Below, piece after piece: positions 1-9,834 of a DNA stretch of 64,000 bases. The stretch spans positions 5,617,774-5,681,773 of the forward strand of contig CM030936.1 of assembly GCA_018136815.1 (NCBI GenBank), in the 5' to 3' direction. A program made the position numbers and the translations under genes. The first letter of the stretch is position 1, and each line of letters starts with the position of its first letter. This DNA comes from Isochrysis galbana (lineage: Eukaryota > Haptophyta > Isochrysidales > Isochrysidaceae). The notes beneath the pieces were generated by a model. It made no database searches and was not told the origin of the DNA. It saw only the letters and a program-made list of their open reading frames with translations.

Positions 1-373
1 CCACCAGATACCAAATACGCATAGCCCACCCGGATGGTCACGCCAATCGGGCAGGCCGCGCGCCGAACCCTCGTCGAAATCACCCATCCGCCGAGCCCAT
101 TGAACGTTGAGCCGTCGCCGAGGGAGGCCCGGAGAGCCCAACTTCGAACCGATGCCGGGCGCGCTGCGTGCCCGTTTTCGACGATCCATCCGGATGGGGG
201 ACCCCACCAGATACCAAATACGCATAGCCCACCCGGATGGTCACGCCAATCGGGCAGGCCGCGCGCCGAACCCTCGTCGAAATTCACCCATCCGCCGAGC
301 CCATTGAACGTTGAGCCGTCGCCGAGGGAGGCCCGGAGAGCCCAACTTCGAACCGATGCCGGGCGCGCTGCGT
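1..373. repeat. Tandem duplication of a ~170-bp segment
   Basis: Bases 1-169 recur at 204-373 with only a one-base length difference seen by eye; a 34-base spacer separates the copies. The first copy starts at the window edge, so the array may extend further left. Both strands have open frames through the copies, but none resembles a known protein, and the duplicated frames look like by-products of high GC content. Confidence 0.85.
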
Positions 374-569
374 ACCGGGTTCAGGGGCGAGAATCCTTCG
401 CCAGTGCTCTTCGAACTCGTGTATACCTGGGTCTCCCGTCTCAGGTGTGGGAGAGCCATGGTAAAGGAGAGACAAGGCAAGGTCTCTATGTGTCATTTAT
501 GAGCACGAAACGAAAAAAGCTTCAGTGTGACGTGGTACGTGAGCGCCTTTCACTTTGTTCCGTAACCAA

Positions 570-836
570 TCAGTCATCAGATCTGCAGGTACCACTACGA
601 CACGTGTATTCACCACAGCACTCCGAGTTATTTTGGCACACCGACCCTGGCTCGCGGCATGGCGGTGATGGTGATTGAGCGCTTCTCGCCTGGGTGCTGC
701 GGTAAGAGTGGCGTTCTCTCGCAAAAAAAACTTGTGAGGCTAGCTTGTACCTCCAGTCATCGTCAGAGTGCATACCGCAAGGAGGGCGGGGTGTGTGGCT
801 TTGTCCGCCGTGCTCGAAGGGGGGCGATCGCCCCAT
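570..836 (-). CDS. Possible terminal exon with a cystine-knot-like Cys pattern
   Basis: The last 30 codons (bases 570-659) contain six cysteines spaced C-x6-C-x5-C-C-x4-C-x4-C before a stop. This is the arrangement of small inhibitor-cystine-knot (knottin) domains found in many secreted proteins. No signal peptide is present in this frame. The residues just upstream overlap a short repeat (664-695) that is also found near 60,850, so the reading frame upstream of the Cys-rich part is probably not its own. It could be the last exon of a secreted Cys-rich protein or a chance pattern. No function is assigned. Confidence 0.25.
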   Translation of the reverse strand: MGRSPPFEHGGQSHTPRPPCGMHSDDDWRYKLASQVFFARERHSYRSTQARSAQSPSPPCREPGSVCQNNSECCGEYTCRSGTCRSDD

Positions 837-1108
837 TTGAACACTCGTTGCTTCAGGATGAGGGCGGAAAGAGAGGGGACGGGTGTGGCTTCACGAGATA
901 GGAGCGAACCCAGGGCCACGCTCGGGGCGAGAAAAGTATCAAGGAGTTTTTTGCATCAATAGGACATCGTCCCTAACTCCGTCAAAATGCGGCGCGAAAA
1001 TGAAAGGAATGTAACACCTCTCCTCGTCCGTTCGAAAAGGCTAGAAAAAGCGGGGGAGGCATGGCTGCATTGCCTACCCCGATCCGCATGGGGTAGGAAG
1101 GCCACTGA

Positions 1109-3043
1109 CTACACCTTGGCGTTGTCCGGTACCACGCGAATCGCATTGCGAGGGTGTGGAGTGTGCGCGTGCGAATGTTGGGGCGATTCCCGTGCATGCC
1201 CGTGCGCGTGCCGTCGGAGCGTGCGACTCGAGTTGGCTCTCCGGACATAGGCTTGATCAGAATCTAAGGCTGTGGCACTCGCTTCAATTTTCAAGGCCTT
1301 CTTCGCGTTTGCCTTGCCATCCAGCTTCGGCCTCTTTGCGTGCTTCGGCCCTGCCCCCCAGGTCGTGCCTGTTTTGTGGCCGCTCTTTCCCAAGCTGCCC
1401 TTGCCAAGGCTGTTTTCCACTCTGCCCAATGTAGCCGCGGCGCCACTTGACGTGCCCGCGCCCACCCCACTCAGCGCTTGAGTGCCGCCGTGCCGAAGAG
1501 CTAAGCGCGCCGCCGTGCTAGCGCCGGCACTGCCCGCTGGCACATTCCACTCTTCGGTGCACATTGCCTGCTCTTGCGCTGACGGCGCCATGCCGTCGCT
1601 ACAAGCTTCAAGCAACTCCTCCCGTTCGCGGATGAGGCGATCGCGGTAGGCGGCAATCGAATCATCAGTGCGCCCAACAATGGGGTCCTCATCCTCGGAT
1701 GCATCGCCCCGCCCGCTGCCGCTGCGCGCTTTGGCCGCGGCGGCCTGCTGCTGCAGCACCTGATCCGCCTTTTTGTCCTTTGTTATACCGCGGAGGAAAC
1801 ACCGGCATAACCGCAGGGCCTCCAAGTCCAAGACACTGCTCAACGTTGGCCGAGAAGTCGATCGCAGCAGCGTGTCAGTGGAGGCAAATGCCAAGCTCTC
1901 TTTTTTGCTCCACTTCACTTCCGCTAGTGCTGGTGAGCGGCTCTTGGCGAGGCGGATCCACTGGTGCGCATGGTATGCGCGAGCTGTAAGGAGCCACATG
2001 GGGTACACTGTCAAGTTCTGCCACTGCCAAGGCTTGCCGTCCTGAACGAAATGTACGTTGACCGCAACCTGGACAAACATGCCGTGGCGCAGTTGCCTCC
2101 CGATCGCGTGCGGGAGGCGTTCTCGGTCTCTCCGAAAGGCGTAGTTGTACACCGTGGGCATCTCGGCGCGCGGGAGTGACAAGTTTGACGCAAGCACAAG
2201 ACTCAGCAGATCCTGGTCACCCTCCACAATATCTCGCACGTAGCCGTAGAGAGCTAGGCAGCGTGCTAGCCAGTCTTCTCGGACTGCACGTAGATTATTG
2301 AAGACAAGCACGCCACCATTGAGCTCGGGTGTCTTGCTGAGCGAGGCGGGAGTCACGCCGAGTGAGCCGCCTGTAAGTAGCATCTTTGCCGTCTCCTGCC
2401 TCGCCTTCACAGCTGCTTCTGAGCATCTGCTTTGCTCTCCGCCATTGGTAGGTTCGGTGCATGAGCCGCTCATCATCGTCTGCAGCCATTCAAGCGTCCG
2501 CTTCGTGCTTCCCACGCGCCTCCCCCCGATGAGCTCGACCTGCAGCAGCACGGACCAGTCCCACGGACGAGTGCACAGCACGTCAGGGTCCATGTTGATG
2601 GAGTAGGCGAAGCCTCGGCGGATGAGGAGCTGTGGTACTGCATGGCGGTGGAAGGTAAAGCGGGAGTACCCGGCCCTCTCTTCCGTTGCCGCGAAGTTGC
2701 CCTCGGCTTCCTCAGGTAGATCAAGCAGCCTCACGTTGCCCTCAGAAAGAGATGCTGCGTACCCCTCCCACTCGGCCGCCTTGCCCGGCGGCACTAGCAC
2801 GAAGTAGCCAGCAGCAGGGTGGAAGCGGTGGGCGGAGAGCAGGCTGATCACCATATAGAAGAGGTAGGGTCGCGAGTCCACGGCCCCGAAGAAAGCGATG
2901 GACGCCTCCTCGGGCGGTGCACAGCCCGCCGCCATCGGCGGGCCCGAGAGCGTCTCAGCTTCTTGCCACACTGGGGCATTTCCCCCGTGTATTGTCCGTG
3001 CTATACTTAGACTAGTAGACAGGTACTCTAGAGGCTTGCGCAT
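1109..3043 (-). CDS. GT8-like glycosyltransferase with long disordered tail
   Basis: This is a 644-residue, intronless ORF with an ATG at 3043. Residues about 48-345 look like a family 8-type retaining glycosyltransferase. The start is a hydrophobic beta strand plus helix (IAFFGAVDSRPYLFYMVISL). A DxD-type metal site, DPD, lies at 152-154 after SINM. NGGVLVFN is at 242-249, GDQDLL at 275-280, and HFVQDGKPW at about 331-339 supplies the second metal-binding His. These match the order of motifs in GT8 enzymes, which transfer sugars from nucleotide sugars in the Golgi or cytosol. The acceptor cannot be predicted. Residues after about 400 are low-complexity, rich in Ala, Gly, Ser and Lys, ending in a His-rich tail. 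There is no clear signal peptide or membrane anchor, so an upstream exon may be missing or the enzyme may be cytosolic. Confidence 0.75.
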   Translation of the reverse strand: MRKPLEYLSTSLSIARTIHGGNAPVWQEAETLSGPPMAAGCAPPEEASIAFFGAVDSRPYLFYMVISLLSAHRFHPAAGYFVLVPPGKAAEWEGYAASLSEGNVRLLDLPEEAEGNFAATEERAGYSRFTFHRHAVPQLLIRRGFAYSINMDPDVLCTRPWDWSVLLQVELIGGRRVGSTKRTLEWLQTMMSGSCTEPTNGGEQSRCSEAAVKARQETAKMLLTGGSLGVTPASLSKTPELNGGVLVFNNLRAVREDWLARCLALYGYVRDIVEGDQDLLSLVLASNLSLPRAEMPTVYNYAFRRDRERLPHAIGRQLRHGMFVQVAVNVHFVQDGKPWQWQNLTVYPMWLLTARAYHAHQWIRLAKSRSPALAEVKWSKKESLAFASTDTLLRSTSRPTLSSVLDLEALRLCRCFLRGITKDKKADQVLQQQAAAAKARSGSGRGDASEDEDPIVGRTDDSIAAYRDRLIREREELLEACSDGMAPSAQEQAMCTEEWNVPAGSAGASTAARLALRHGGTQALSGVGAGTSSGAAATLGRVENSLGKGSLGKSGHKTGTTWGAGPKHAKRPKLDGKANAKKALKIEASATALDSDQAYVRRANSSRTLRRHAHGHARESPQHSHAHTPHPRNAIRVVPDNAKV

Positions 3044-3099
3044 CGCAGAGCGGCCCGCTTCGCAGAGCGCCCCCCCCCCCCCCTTCCCATGGCTCCCAG

Positions 3100-3539
3100 A
3101 GCCATCTTGGGGTTGACGTAAGTTTTGTAATTTTTTTTGTCAAATTTGGGTGGTCAATCGAAATCGAAATTTTTGACCAAAATTTGGGGCCTTTCACTTG
3201 GAAAGAAACAAAACTTGGGGGGCCGCGCGGAGATTGGAAGATGCGACACGCGAGGAGAGAGAGAGGCGCAGCAGGGCGCCGGCTCACGCCCCCGCCTTGT
3301 CCCCCAGCTCACGACCCATAACATCTTTCCTCCCTAGCCTGAAGGTTTGGCACGACGTGGTCCACGACGCAGTCGTCGTCGAAGGTGCGAGGGAGAGTGT
3401 TACCGGGTTATAATAGGACAAAATATTCGAAAGCGTCAAAATTTTGATCAAAATTTAGGTGCCCAACCCTCAAATTTTGACAACAAAATTTGGGCCCTTA
3501 CCCTTACAAAAGAAAACTTACGTCAAAGCCAAGAGCCAT
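3100..3539. mobile_element. TIR-bounded non-autonomous DNA element (~440 bp)
   Basis: The 14-base core TTGACGTAAGTTTT at 3113-3126 is repeated in inverted orientation at 3513-3526. Imperfect extension outward reaches the words TCTTGG and AGCCAT on both sides. The interior is AT-rich, with several aattttga / tcaaaatt words that could fold back, and has no coding capacity. It resembles a MITE. No target duplication was identified with confidence. Confidence 0.5.
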
Positions 3540-3646
3540 CCCCAAGCCCCAGAGGAAGCCTAAGCCGGCCCCTGGGCACTATACTATCCAGGCCCGCGAT
3601 CTCCGCGCCAGAAACCGCGCAGCCGCGCTCGAAGACGTCCGGAAGG

Positions 3647-4059
3647 CCCAGATGGGACAATAGGCTTCTAATAGGTTCTATTAAGAGGTCAAGAGGCAAG
3701 AGGCCTACCAGACCTGTTACCTGTTAATAGGTAATGGGTAGAAAAAAACCTTTCAATATTCTCGCCTTGCGCGTGGCTATGGCTATAGGCCTATACTATA
3801 GGTACCGCTATCGTAGCCACGCCCAAATCAGCTCTCAGATCCCTTCCTCTCCCTAGTAACTAGTAATAACTAAGCTCAGAAGTCAGAAGCCAACCATATT
3901 CATATTATATATCACATACTGATACATCTATAATATTAATATTAGTAAAATGAGTTTTATTTTGACCTGTTACGGACCTATTGCGACCTGTTAACACGTC
4001 CTCTTAATAGGAAGAGGCCCCCGAAACCTGTTGACCTTGTACCTGTTGTCCCATCCGGG
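3647..4059. mobile_element. Non-autonomous hAT element (MITE), 413 bp, 8-bp TSD
   Basis: The element begins CCCAGATGGGACAA and ends with TTGTCCCATCCGGG, a terminal inverted repeat with one mismatch over 14 bases. It is flanked by a perfect 8-bp direct repeat, CCGGAAGG, at 3639-3646 and 4060-4067. Eight-base target duplications are the hallmark of hAT transposons. The inside has many copies of the short words acctgtta and aggtc, is AT-rich, and has no ORF of note. The same terminal motif, CCCGGATGGGAC, begins the transposase-bearing element at 62,980, which is the likely source of its transposase. Confidence 0.85.
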
Positions 4060-4127
4060 CCGGAAGGCTGCAGCGTACTGCCGAGCGAACAGCGTCGGTG
4101 CCAAAGCAGCAATGGCCACAGCTCGCC

Positions 4128-4450
4128 GCCGCCTCCGTCTCCACCGCCGCCCTCGCCGCCACCGCCTTCGCCGCCGTCACCGTCTCCACCGCCGCCCTCG
4201 CCGCCACCGCCTTCGCCGCCGCCACCGTCTCCACCGCCACCGTCTCCACCGCCGCCCTCGCCGCCGCCTCCGTCTCCACCGCCGCCCTCGCCGCCACCGC
4301 CCTCTCCACCGACCGCCTCCCTCTCCGCCACCGCCCTCTCCGCCGCCGCCCTCTCCGCCGCCGCCCTCTCCGCCGCCGCCCTCGCCACCACCTCCCTCGC
4401 CGCCACCGCCCTCACCACCTCCGCCTTCACCACCGCCGCCTTCACCAGCG
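4128..4450 (+). repeat. CCG-rich minisatellite, can encode (SPPPP)n
   Basis: About 320 bases consist of ccgccg with interspersed tct/tcg words, giving SPPPP repeats in one plus frame and Gly/Ala-rich products on the other strand. Such tracts occur in extensin-like wall proteins and linkers of algae, including the linker of the large protein at 34.7 kb in this window. Here the frame shifts within the tract and no flanking domain is visible, so I treat it as a repeat rather than a gene. The 35 bases at its right end (about 4443-4478) recur inverted near 40,071-40,106. Confidence 0.7.
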
Positions 4451-4478
4451 AGCAGGTGCACGAGAGGAGAGGACGGAG

Positions 4479-5594
4479 GTAGGGGTGGGGAGGGGAAAAA
4501 TCGACTTTTCAGAATTGGGCCCAATTGGCCTTATGATGGCATGGGACACTTTGTTGTGATGGTAGGAATGCACCTTCCAAGTCTCAGCTTCTAGTTCTTT
4601 CGCGCGCGCGCGCTCTGATGGGCGAAAAATCTCATTTTTTGGTCGGGTGCAATCGACGGGCCCGCTCAGTTGAGCGTTGCCACATTGGCGATCGCTTGAA
4701 AGCCGCTAATGGTCGCCAACCGGCGTTTTTTTTGCTGGTTGGGTACCGGTGGTTATGGTGGGGTTGAGACACGAGCTAGCTGCCCATAATTTGAACGTAT
4801 ATCTACATTCTTTTACATACCCCCAACGCAATACACACAGACACACGTTGGGCCGTCGGACCAGCAGTACAAAAATGAGTCGCCGGGACATCACACCGCC
4901 AATCAACCGCCGATACCGGTGAATTCAGCCCCAAATACATGTACAAAACAAGGCAGCGTCCAGCCTGTGCAATATCTCGACGAATAACGCGCGCCACGGC
5001 CTGAATTTTGCAGGCGCTGTGGGCACGCGTGAGCGCCAAAGAGCCAACCCCGCAGGGAGGCCATTGGCGATCGCGCATGCTGAATATCGAGGGCTGGGAG
5101 CACTTTACCAACCAAAACACGATCGACCACGCGCGATCTACCACCTCCAAGCGCGCCCGTACCCCCCACCAGCACTGGCCGCCTTCACATCGCAAGCCCC
5201 AACAGAGCGCTTGGCACTCTGGGATCCTTGCGCGGTCGCGAGCGCGGCCGACGCCGTCGAGATCGACGCAGATGCTTCTGGGGGAGCTGTGCCCCTCCAG
5301 GAATGCCCATCCGACCACCGATGGGAGGCCTCCCTGTCGAGTGCGGGCTAGAAGGAGAGGGGCGAACCCTCTACTTGGCCCATTCCGTAGAGCTGAGCCG
5401 AACGGCGACAGTCTTTCTGAGCGCCTTTCGAAACGGGCAGTCCGAGAATCCGTACGTGAATGTCGTGCTCTTTACGTAAGAGTAGTGATATATTTTTTTC
5501 TCCTTACTATCGTTAAAAATATTTTGTTTTTGCTCTTTTTCGTTCAATTTAGGCACTTAATCGGGTAGCTATGGGCAAACTTACACAATGAGAG
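4479..5594. other. Intergenic, no gene recognised
   Basis: Open frames exist on both strands here but their products are rich in Arg, Pro and Cys and show no domain or splice pattern. The right third (5,480-5,560) is AT-rich and lies just downstream of the minus-strand gene that ends at 5595, so it may hold that gene's 3' end. Confidence 0.5.
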
Positions 5595-6392
5595 TCATTC
5601 CGCGTTGGCTACCGAGGGCTGCATCCCACGCTTCACTAGCTCCGCAGGACTAAACCGCCACCCCATGTGCTTATTGCGGTTCCAATTACCCTCCGTCAAG
5701 ACAGACCACGAAAACGTTTCTTCCTCTTCGAAGTCCGCATCGGCTGGCCAACGGATGCGCACCGCTCCTGCTTGTAGGATCTTCTGGCAACGCGGGCTCT
5801 CTTTATCTGAGGTGCCGTTGGCGATCTGCACGACCTCACCCGCGCACCAAATGAGCATCGCCTTCCGCTTCCCCGTCTTCTCGTCCAAAGTCCAGTAACG
5901 CCAATTGATCTCGATCTCCGCCCCGACAAACTCGTCGTTCAGCTTGGGCGGCTTAGCAGGTTGCCGGTCGCTGGTAATATCGAGTTCGCCCTCGATCTCT
6001 AGCTCCTCGCGTTTACGCTCAGCCAACTTCAGAAGCTGCTCGGGATCGAGATCTTTGGTTGTCATCGACGTACTCGCAGCTTGCACCGTTGGCGTGCCCA
6101 ACTCTTTGAAAGTCTTGCGCTTCATCACGGGCACCGCCGCCCTCCTCGGGAGATTGCCGGTGCGCCGGCGCTGATTTTCTTCGGTGAGCATCTCCTTCAG
6201 CATCTCCGATAGGCTCGCCACCGTGCCGACGGTCGCATCGCTGCTTGACGACCATTGAAGCTTGAAGTGCACAAACCCGAGGCCGATCACGCGCATCTCG
6301 AGTTGCTCGCGGAGCCAATCGAGCTGCTGCTGCGTCGGGTCTGCCGATCGCCCGCCAGGGTGTGCTCCGCAAGTTTTCGCATCCTTGGCCAT
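5595..6392 (-). CDS. Unassigned 265-aa protein
   Basis: This is an intact intronless ORF with an ATG at 6392. The N-terminal 60 residues are helical, with a short run resembling a leucine-rich coiled segment (QQLDWLREQLEMRVIGLGF). Residues about 60-130 are basic and charged. Residues about 150-245 contain a compact Trp-rich block with the words EIEINWRYWTLD, LIWCAGEVVQI and VRIRWPAD, which looks like a small beta barrel of the Tudor/chromo type; this is inference from pattern only. Codon use and amino-acid composition look like a real protein. Similar Trp-rich barrels occur in transposon-associated proteins, so a mobile origin is possible. Confidence 0.55.
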   Translation of the reverse strand: MAKDAKTCGAHPGGRSADPTQQQLDWLREQLEMRVIGLGFVHFKLQWSSSSDATVGTVASLSEMLKEMLTEENQRRRTGNLPRRAAVPVMKRKTFKELGTPTVQAASTSMTTKDLDPEQLLKLAERKREELEIEGELDITSDRQPAKPPKLNDEFVGAEIEINWRYWTLDEKTGKRKAMLIWCAGEVVQIANGTSDKESPRCQKILQAGAVRIRWPADADFEEEETFSWSVLTEGNWNRNKHMGWRFSPAELVKRGMQPSVANAE

Positions 6393-6540
6393 TTTAGCGG
6401 GGTGGGAGAGAGAGAGAGATCAGAAGACCAGGCCAGCTGTTTACGTTAATGTTCTCGTCATATACTGTAATAATCAACCGGTCCCAGGGGGTGCCCCAGG
6501 GGTTCCCGCCCGTCCTCCGCGCCCAGAGTTCCCCCGCGGA

Positions 6541-6944
6541 AAGAGTGAACGCACGGCGTGCACCTTCCTGGAAGTTGCTATGCGCACGCACGGCGCCCCC
6601 GCGGGGGGCGCCGGTGCACATCGCGCCGTGCCCACGCACGGCGTGCACATTGTGATTGCAAGTCATCACAGGTGCTGCGTAACGAAACATCTCTTATATG
6701 GCCAGTTTACGTAGTTGTGGGCCGCAGGGGTACACAGAGGGAACGAGTTGACATGCGCACGCACGGCGTATCCGCGGGGGGGGCCGATGCACATCGCGCC
6801 GTGCCCATGCACGGCGTGCACCGATGTGATTGCAAGTGCTCGACGGCGTCTCTATGATAATTTTAAATTTAAACGACTACAATACAACTGTGGACATTTG
6901 ATCGCTCAATTCGACTGATGTCCCACAATTGACGGAACGACACC
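6541..6944 (-). mobile_element. Repeat family 1, copy A (inverted)
   Basis: This is the inverted copy of a ~400-bp element also seen at 24,980 and 59,636. Its right end (6895-6944) is the reverse complement of the family start, AGGTGTCGTTCCGTCAATTG, followed by a conserved ~45-base stretch ending near CCACAGTTGTA. The interior has tandem GC-rich units with the palindromic words gcacggcgtgcac and gtgcacatcgcgccgtgc, then gtgattgcaag. No ORF is conserved between copies. Confidence 0.7.
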
Positions 6945-8156
6945 TCCCACTAGAGAGTGACTCAATCTGTTCCTATGGCCTATGGACCCATCACCGCTCA
7001 CCGCCCTCTGCACTGCCAAATTCGCCCTCGCCGCCGCGCGCGGACCCCGTCACCACTGCTACCCGTGCCCAAGCCTTCCCAAGTATCTTCACCCGCTACC
7101 CAAGTCGATAGGCCGCCTATGGACGCGTGGGTTGCCAAGGATGGAGTCTCAGGTCTCAGGAGCCTTACCCGGAAGAAGGTGCAACTCGAGGTTCCCTTTT
7201 TTTGTCACACCCATCCTGTCTATTTAGGTATATAATTTCTACTGACCGATCGGAAAAAATTCCTCCCCCGATAGCTATACGCTATATCGGGGGCCCCCGA
7301 TAGCTCCTGGGCTCCTGGGGGTAAAAAAAAACCTTTTAATATTCTCGCCTCCCCCGTGGCACTGACTCGCATATTCGTAGCCACGCCCCCTTCCCTTCCT
7401 CACCCTCATTCCCCGCCTTGCGGCAACTCCCCTCGTGCTCTACTTAGGGGCTCGGGATATGTGGGGTTGGGCTCCTGGGGGTAACATATACACTTAGTTG
7501 AGACTTCAACCTAGAAATCTCGGAAGCTCTGACACGGGCGGTTTTGGAGCTCACAACCCACAAAGTACAAAGTAGAAAGCATAATCTAACCCCTGGCCCC
7601 TCAGCCCTGAGCCTGAGGACAACTCCATCGTCTTTTTTGAAAAGCCCCGCAGGGCGCTAGCGCGCTAGCCTCTCAGGAGGCGGAACGGCGGCCGCGACGG
7701 GGCACCACCAGCTCCCTACCCCCCCTCTCTCACGCCTTTGGTCGAAGCAGCGCGCGCAACCTCCCTGGCCCCCGATCCAGGGACTCCGCCTTCAAGGGCC
7801 TAGGTGGGTAGGGGGAAAGGAAAAGGATAGTAGGGAGTTCCAAGTGCGCCTAGAATCACACCGTGCCAGTAGCGGGAATTTTGTAAAAGATTTTTTTTCT
7901 GATCGGCCTGAAACCCCAAAGGCTTCAGTTTTGAGACAGACATACTCCAGAGAGGACTTGTATGTAGATGTAGAGCTCTAGAGTATCAATGTAAAGTATC
8001 CGCAGGTACGGACTGCGCTATCGGCGGTCGGCTGAGAGATGAAGCGAGAGTGACGAATCCCTAGACTCTCCCCCCCCCCGCGCGGGTCGCCGCACCTGCC
8101 TTTCCCCCCCCGCCCCCTCTCTCCTTGATCTACCCCCGGCGGTATCGTCATCGCCG
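6945..8156. other. Intergenic with dispersed A-rich repeat copy
   Basis: No gene is seen. About 7315-7470 holds a copy of a dispersed ~150-bp sequence that starts with a run of A, then CCTTTTAATATTCTCGCC, and ends near a ctacttaggggctcggg word; related copies start near 3743, 24,607, 36,966 and 46,083. A word GAAGGTGCAACTCGAGGTT at 7175 also recurs near 59,030. Poly-C tracts and pyrimidine-rich DNA precede the gene that starts at 8157. Confidence 0.5.
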
Positions 8157-9834
8157 ATGGGGCTCTTCAGCACCAAGCCACCCCCGCCGTTCGTGCTCGA
8201 GCAGGAGGCGGTGTACCAGTGCGTCGCCGCCTTCTTTCTGCAGGCTTTCGTCGTCCAGGTCGGCCGTTCACGCCCACACCCTCACGCGCACTCCACGCAG
8301 CTGCGTGCGCACAGGGCGAGCGTATGCATGGCGGAAGAAGACGACAGGGGTGGACGGGGATGGGGGGATTGGGGGCGGGGAAGAGAGGAGGGAAGGGCGA
8401 GTGGGGTTGGGGGAAAGGGAGCAGGAGACAGAGGGAGTTTCTTGGGTCATCGCTGGGCTTGTCTCCCCCACGTTGCTGGCTCGTAGGCTGGCAACACTCG
8501 CTTCTTTGGCCTCTTTGGCAACAAGCCAGGAGCGCCATACACCAATGTCGAGATGTCAGAGCGCTACCGATCGCTCATGACTCCATCGGGATACGCGTTT
8601 GCCATCTGGGCGGTCATCTACTTGTGGGAGATTGCGGCGATGTGCTTTTTGGCCGCGGGCGTTCAGGGACAGGCCAACGTGCCTTCGGCCTGGCCGTCGC
8701 TCATGTACTTGTGGTTTGGTGCGTGCGCCTCGCAAGCTCTCTGGGCACTTTTCTTTGCATTCGATGCTCTGCTTCCGGCGCTCGTTTCGATTGCTGCCCT
8801 CGCCGGTTGTCTTCTCAAGCTAGCGTACGAACTTGGCCCGGAAGTTGCCGCTATGGCCGACGAATCGGCATACTGGTATCTTGTTGCTCCCATGTGGCTC
8901 CATGGCGGGTGGGTCACGGCAGCCACTTTAGTCAATCTGAACCTCTTATTTGTGGAAGATAGGTCTGACGCATCGGTGAGTGAATGGTCGCGCACGGCCG
9001 CCTTACCTGCGCTCTAGCTGGAATAGCAGGAATACTCTAGCTGTGATCGTTACGGACAGCCGCATGCTGATCCCGTTGCTATGTGGATTCACATCAGCAT
9101 ATTTGGCTTGATGATGGGTCGTGGCCACTCGATACTGTTTCGCCACACCATGGCAACTGATTTGCATGCGTGTCCGCTTTGCACAGGTCCAGTATGTTTC
9201 CGCCATTCTTTCGTGCTATGCAGCACTTGCCGCAGGGGTGTACGCTCTTCTCGCAACCGGTCCGTCTTGCTTTCTGATGCCGTCGGCAATTGTTTGGGCT
9301 CTAGTTGCCATTCGCAAGGTAAGCATCTTTACCAGATCACGCAATCGCCTTGCTCAGCCCTTGAACGCACCACGCCGCTTAAAAGAGCAGATCGCACCTG
9401 AACGTGGGTGTTCAGCTCCTCCGCGCCTCCATTGAGCTCACGGCCCGGAGCCGTAGCATGGATTGTGGAATTGCAAATGTTATGTCAACAACGCTAGCGC
9501 CTGCCTGCCACCTTGCAGGAACTTCTACATCCAACCGGCGCGGCGGCAAGCAAGGGCTACCTGCGTTATGGTGCCGGGATCCCCGGCCTCGTGCCTTCTG
9601 ATCCCGAGAACGTCGCTCGTCACGTTACCGTCGCTGCACTCGGGCTTGCGGGCGCTGTTGGCTACATGGTAATATATCCATCTCTGCTGTGAGTCCGCAT
9701 GGAGGGCTCGTAATGCTGTGGCGCACAAGTTGACGCGACATCCTTCTCCGATGTGAGCAATGCGCCACTCAATTACTCAAGCTGACCTCATTTTGTAGTT
9801 GCCCGGAGATTCAGCGTCTGCCTCAGGACGCTAG
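8157..9834 (+). CDS. TspO-like multi-pass membrane protein, five exons
   Basis: The proposed exons are 8157-8258, 8487-8975, 9187-9318, 9519-9668 and 9799-9834, giving 302 residues. All four introns have GT-AG ends and all are phase 0, which supports the model. After a short N-terminus, residues about 60-75 read LMTPSGYAFAIWAVIYLWE, the first-helix signature of the tryptophan-rich sensory protein (TspO/MBR-related) superfamily in its longer, ~7-helix form. Five or more hydrophobic segments follow, with Trp-rich loops such as YWYLVAPMWLHGGWVTA. TspO relatives bind porphyrins or sterols in organelle or plasma membranes; the ligand here is unknown. The C-terminal exon is tiny (11 codons). The start ATG at 8157 follows a pyrimidine-rich leader. 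The alternative is an unrelated multi-helix protein that shares the TPxGYAFxIW motif. Confidence 0.7.

Noticed and set aside
3978-4594. Gly/Ala/Arg-rich ORFs on both strands
   Set aside because: They come from the CCG minisatellite. The frame that codes SPPPP is not continuous and no flanking domain was found.
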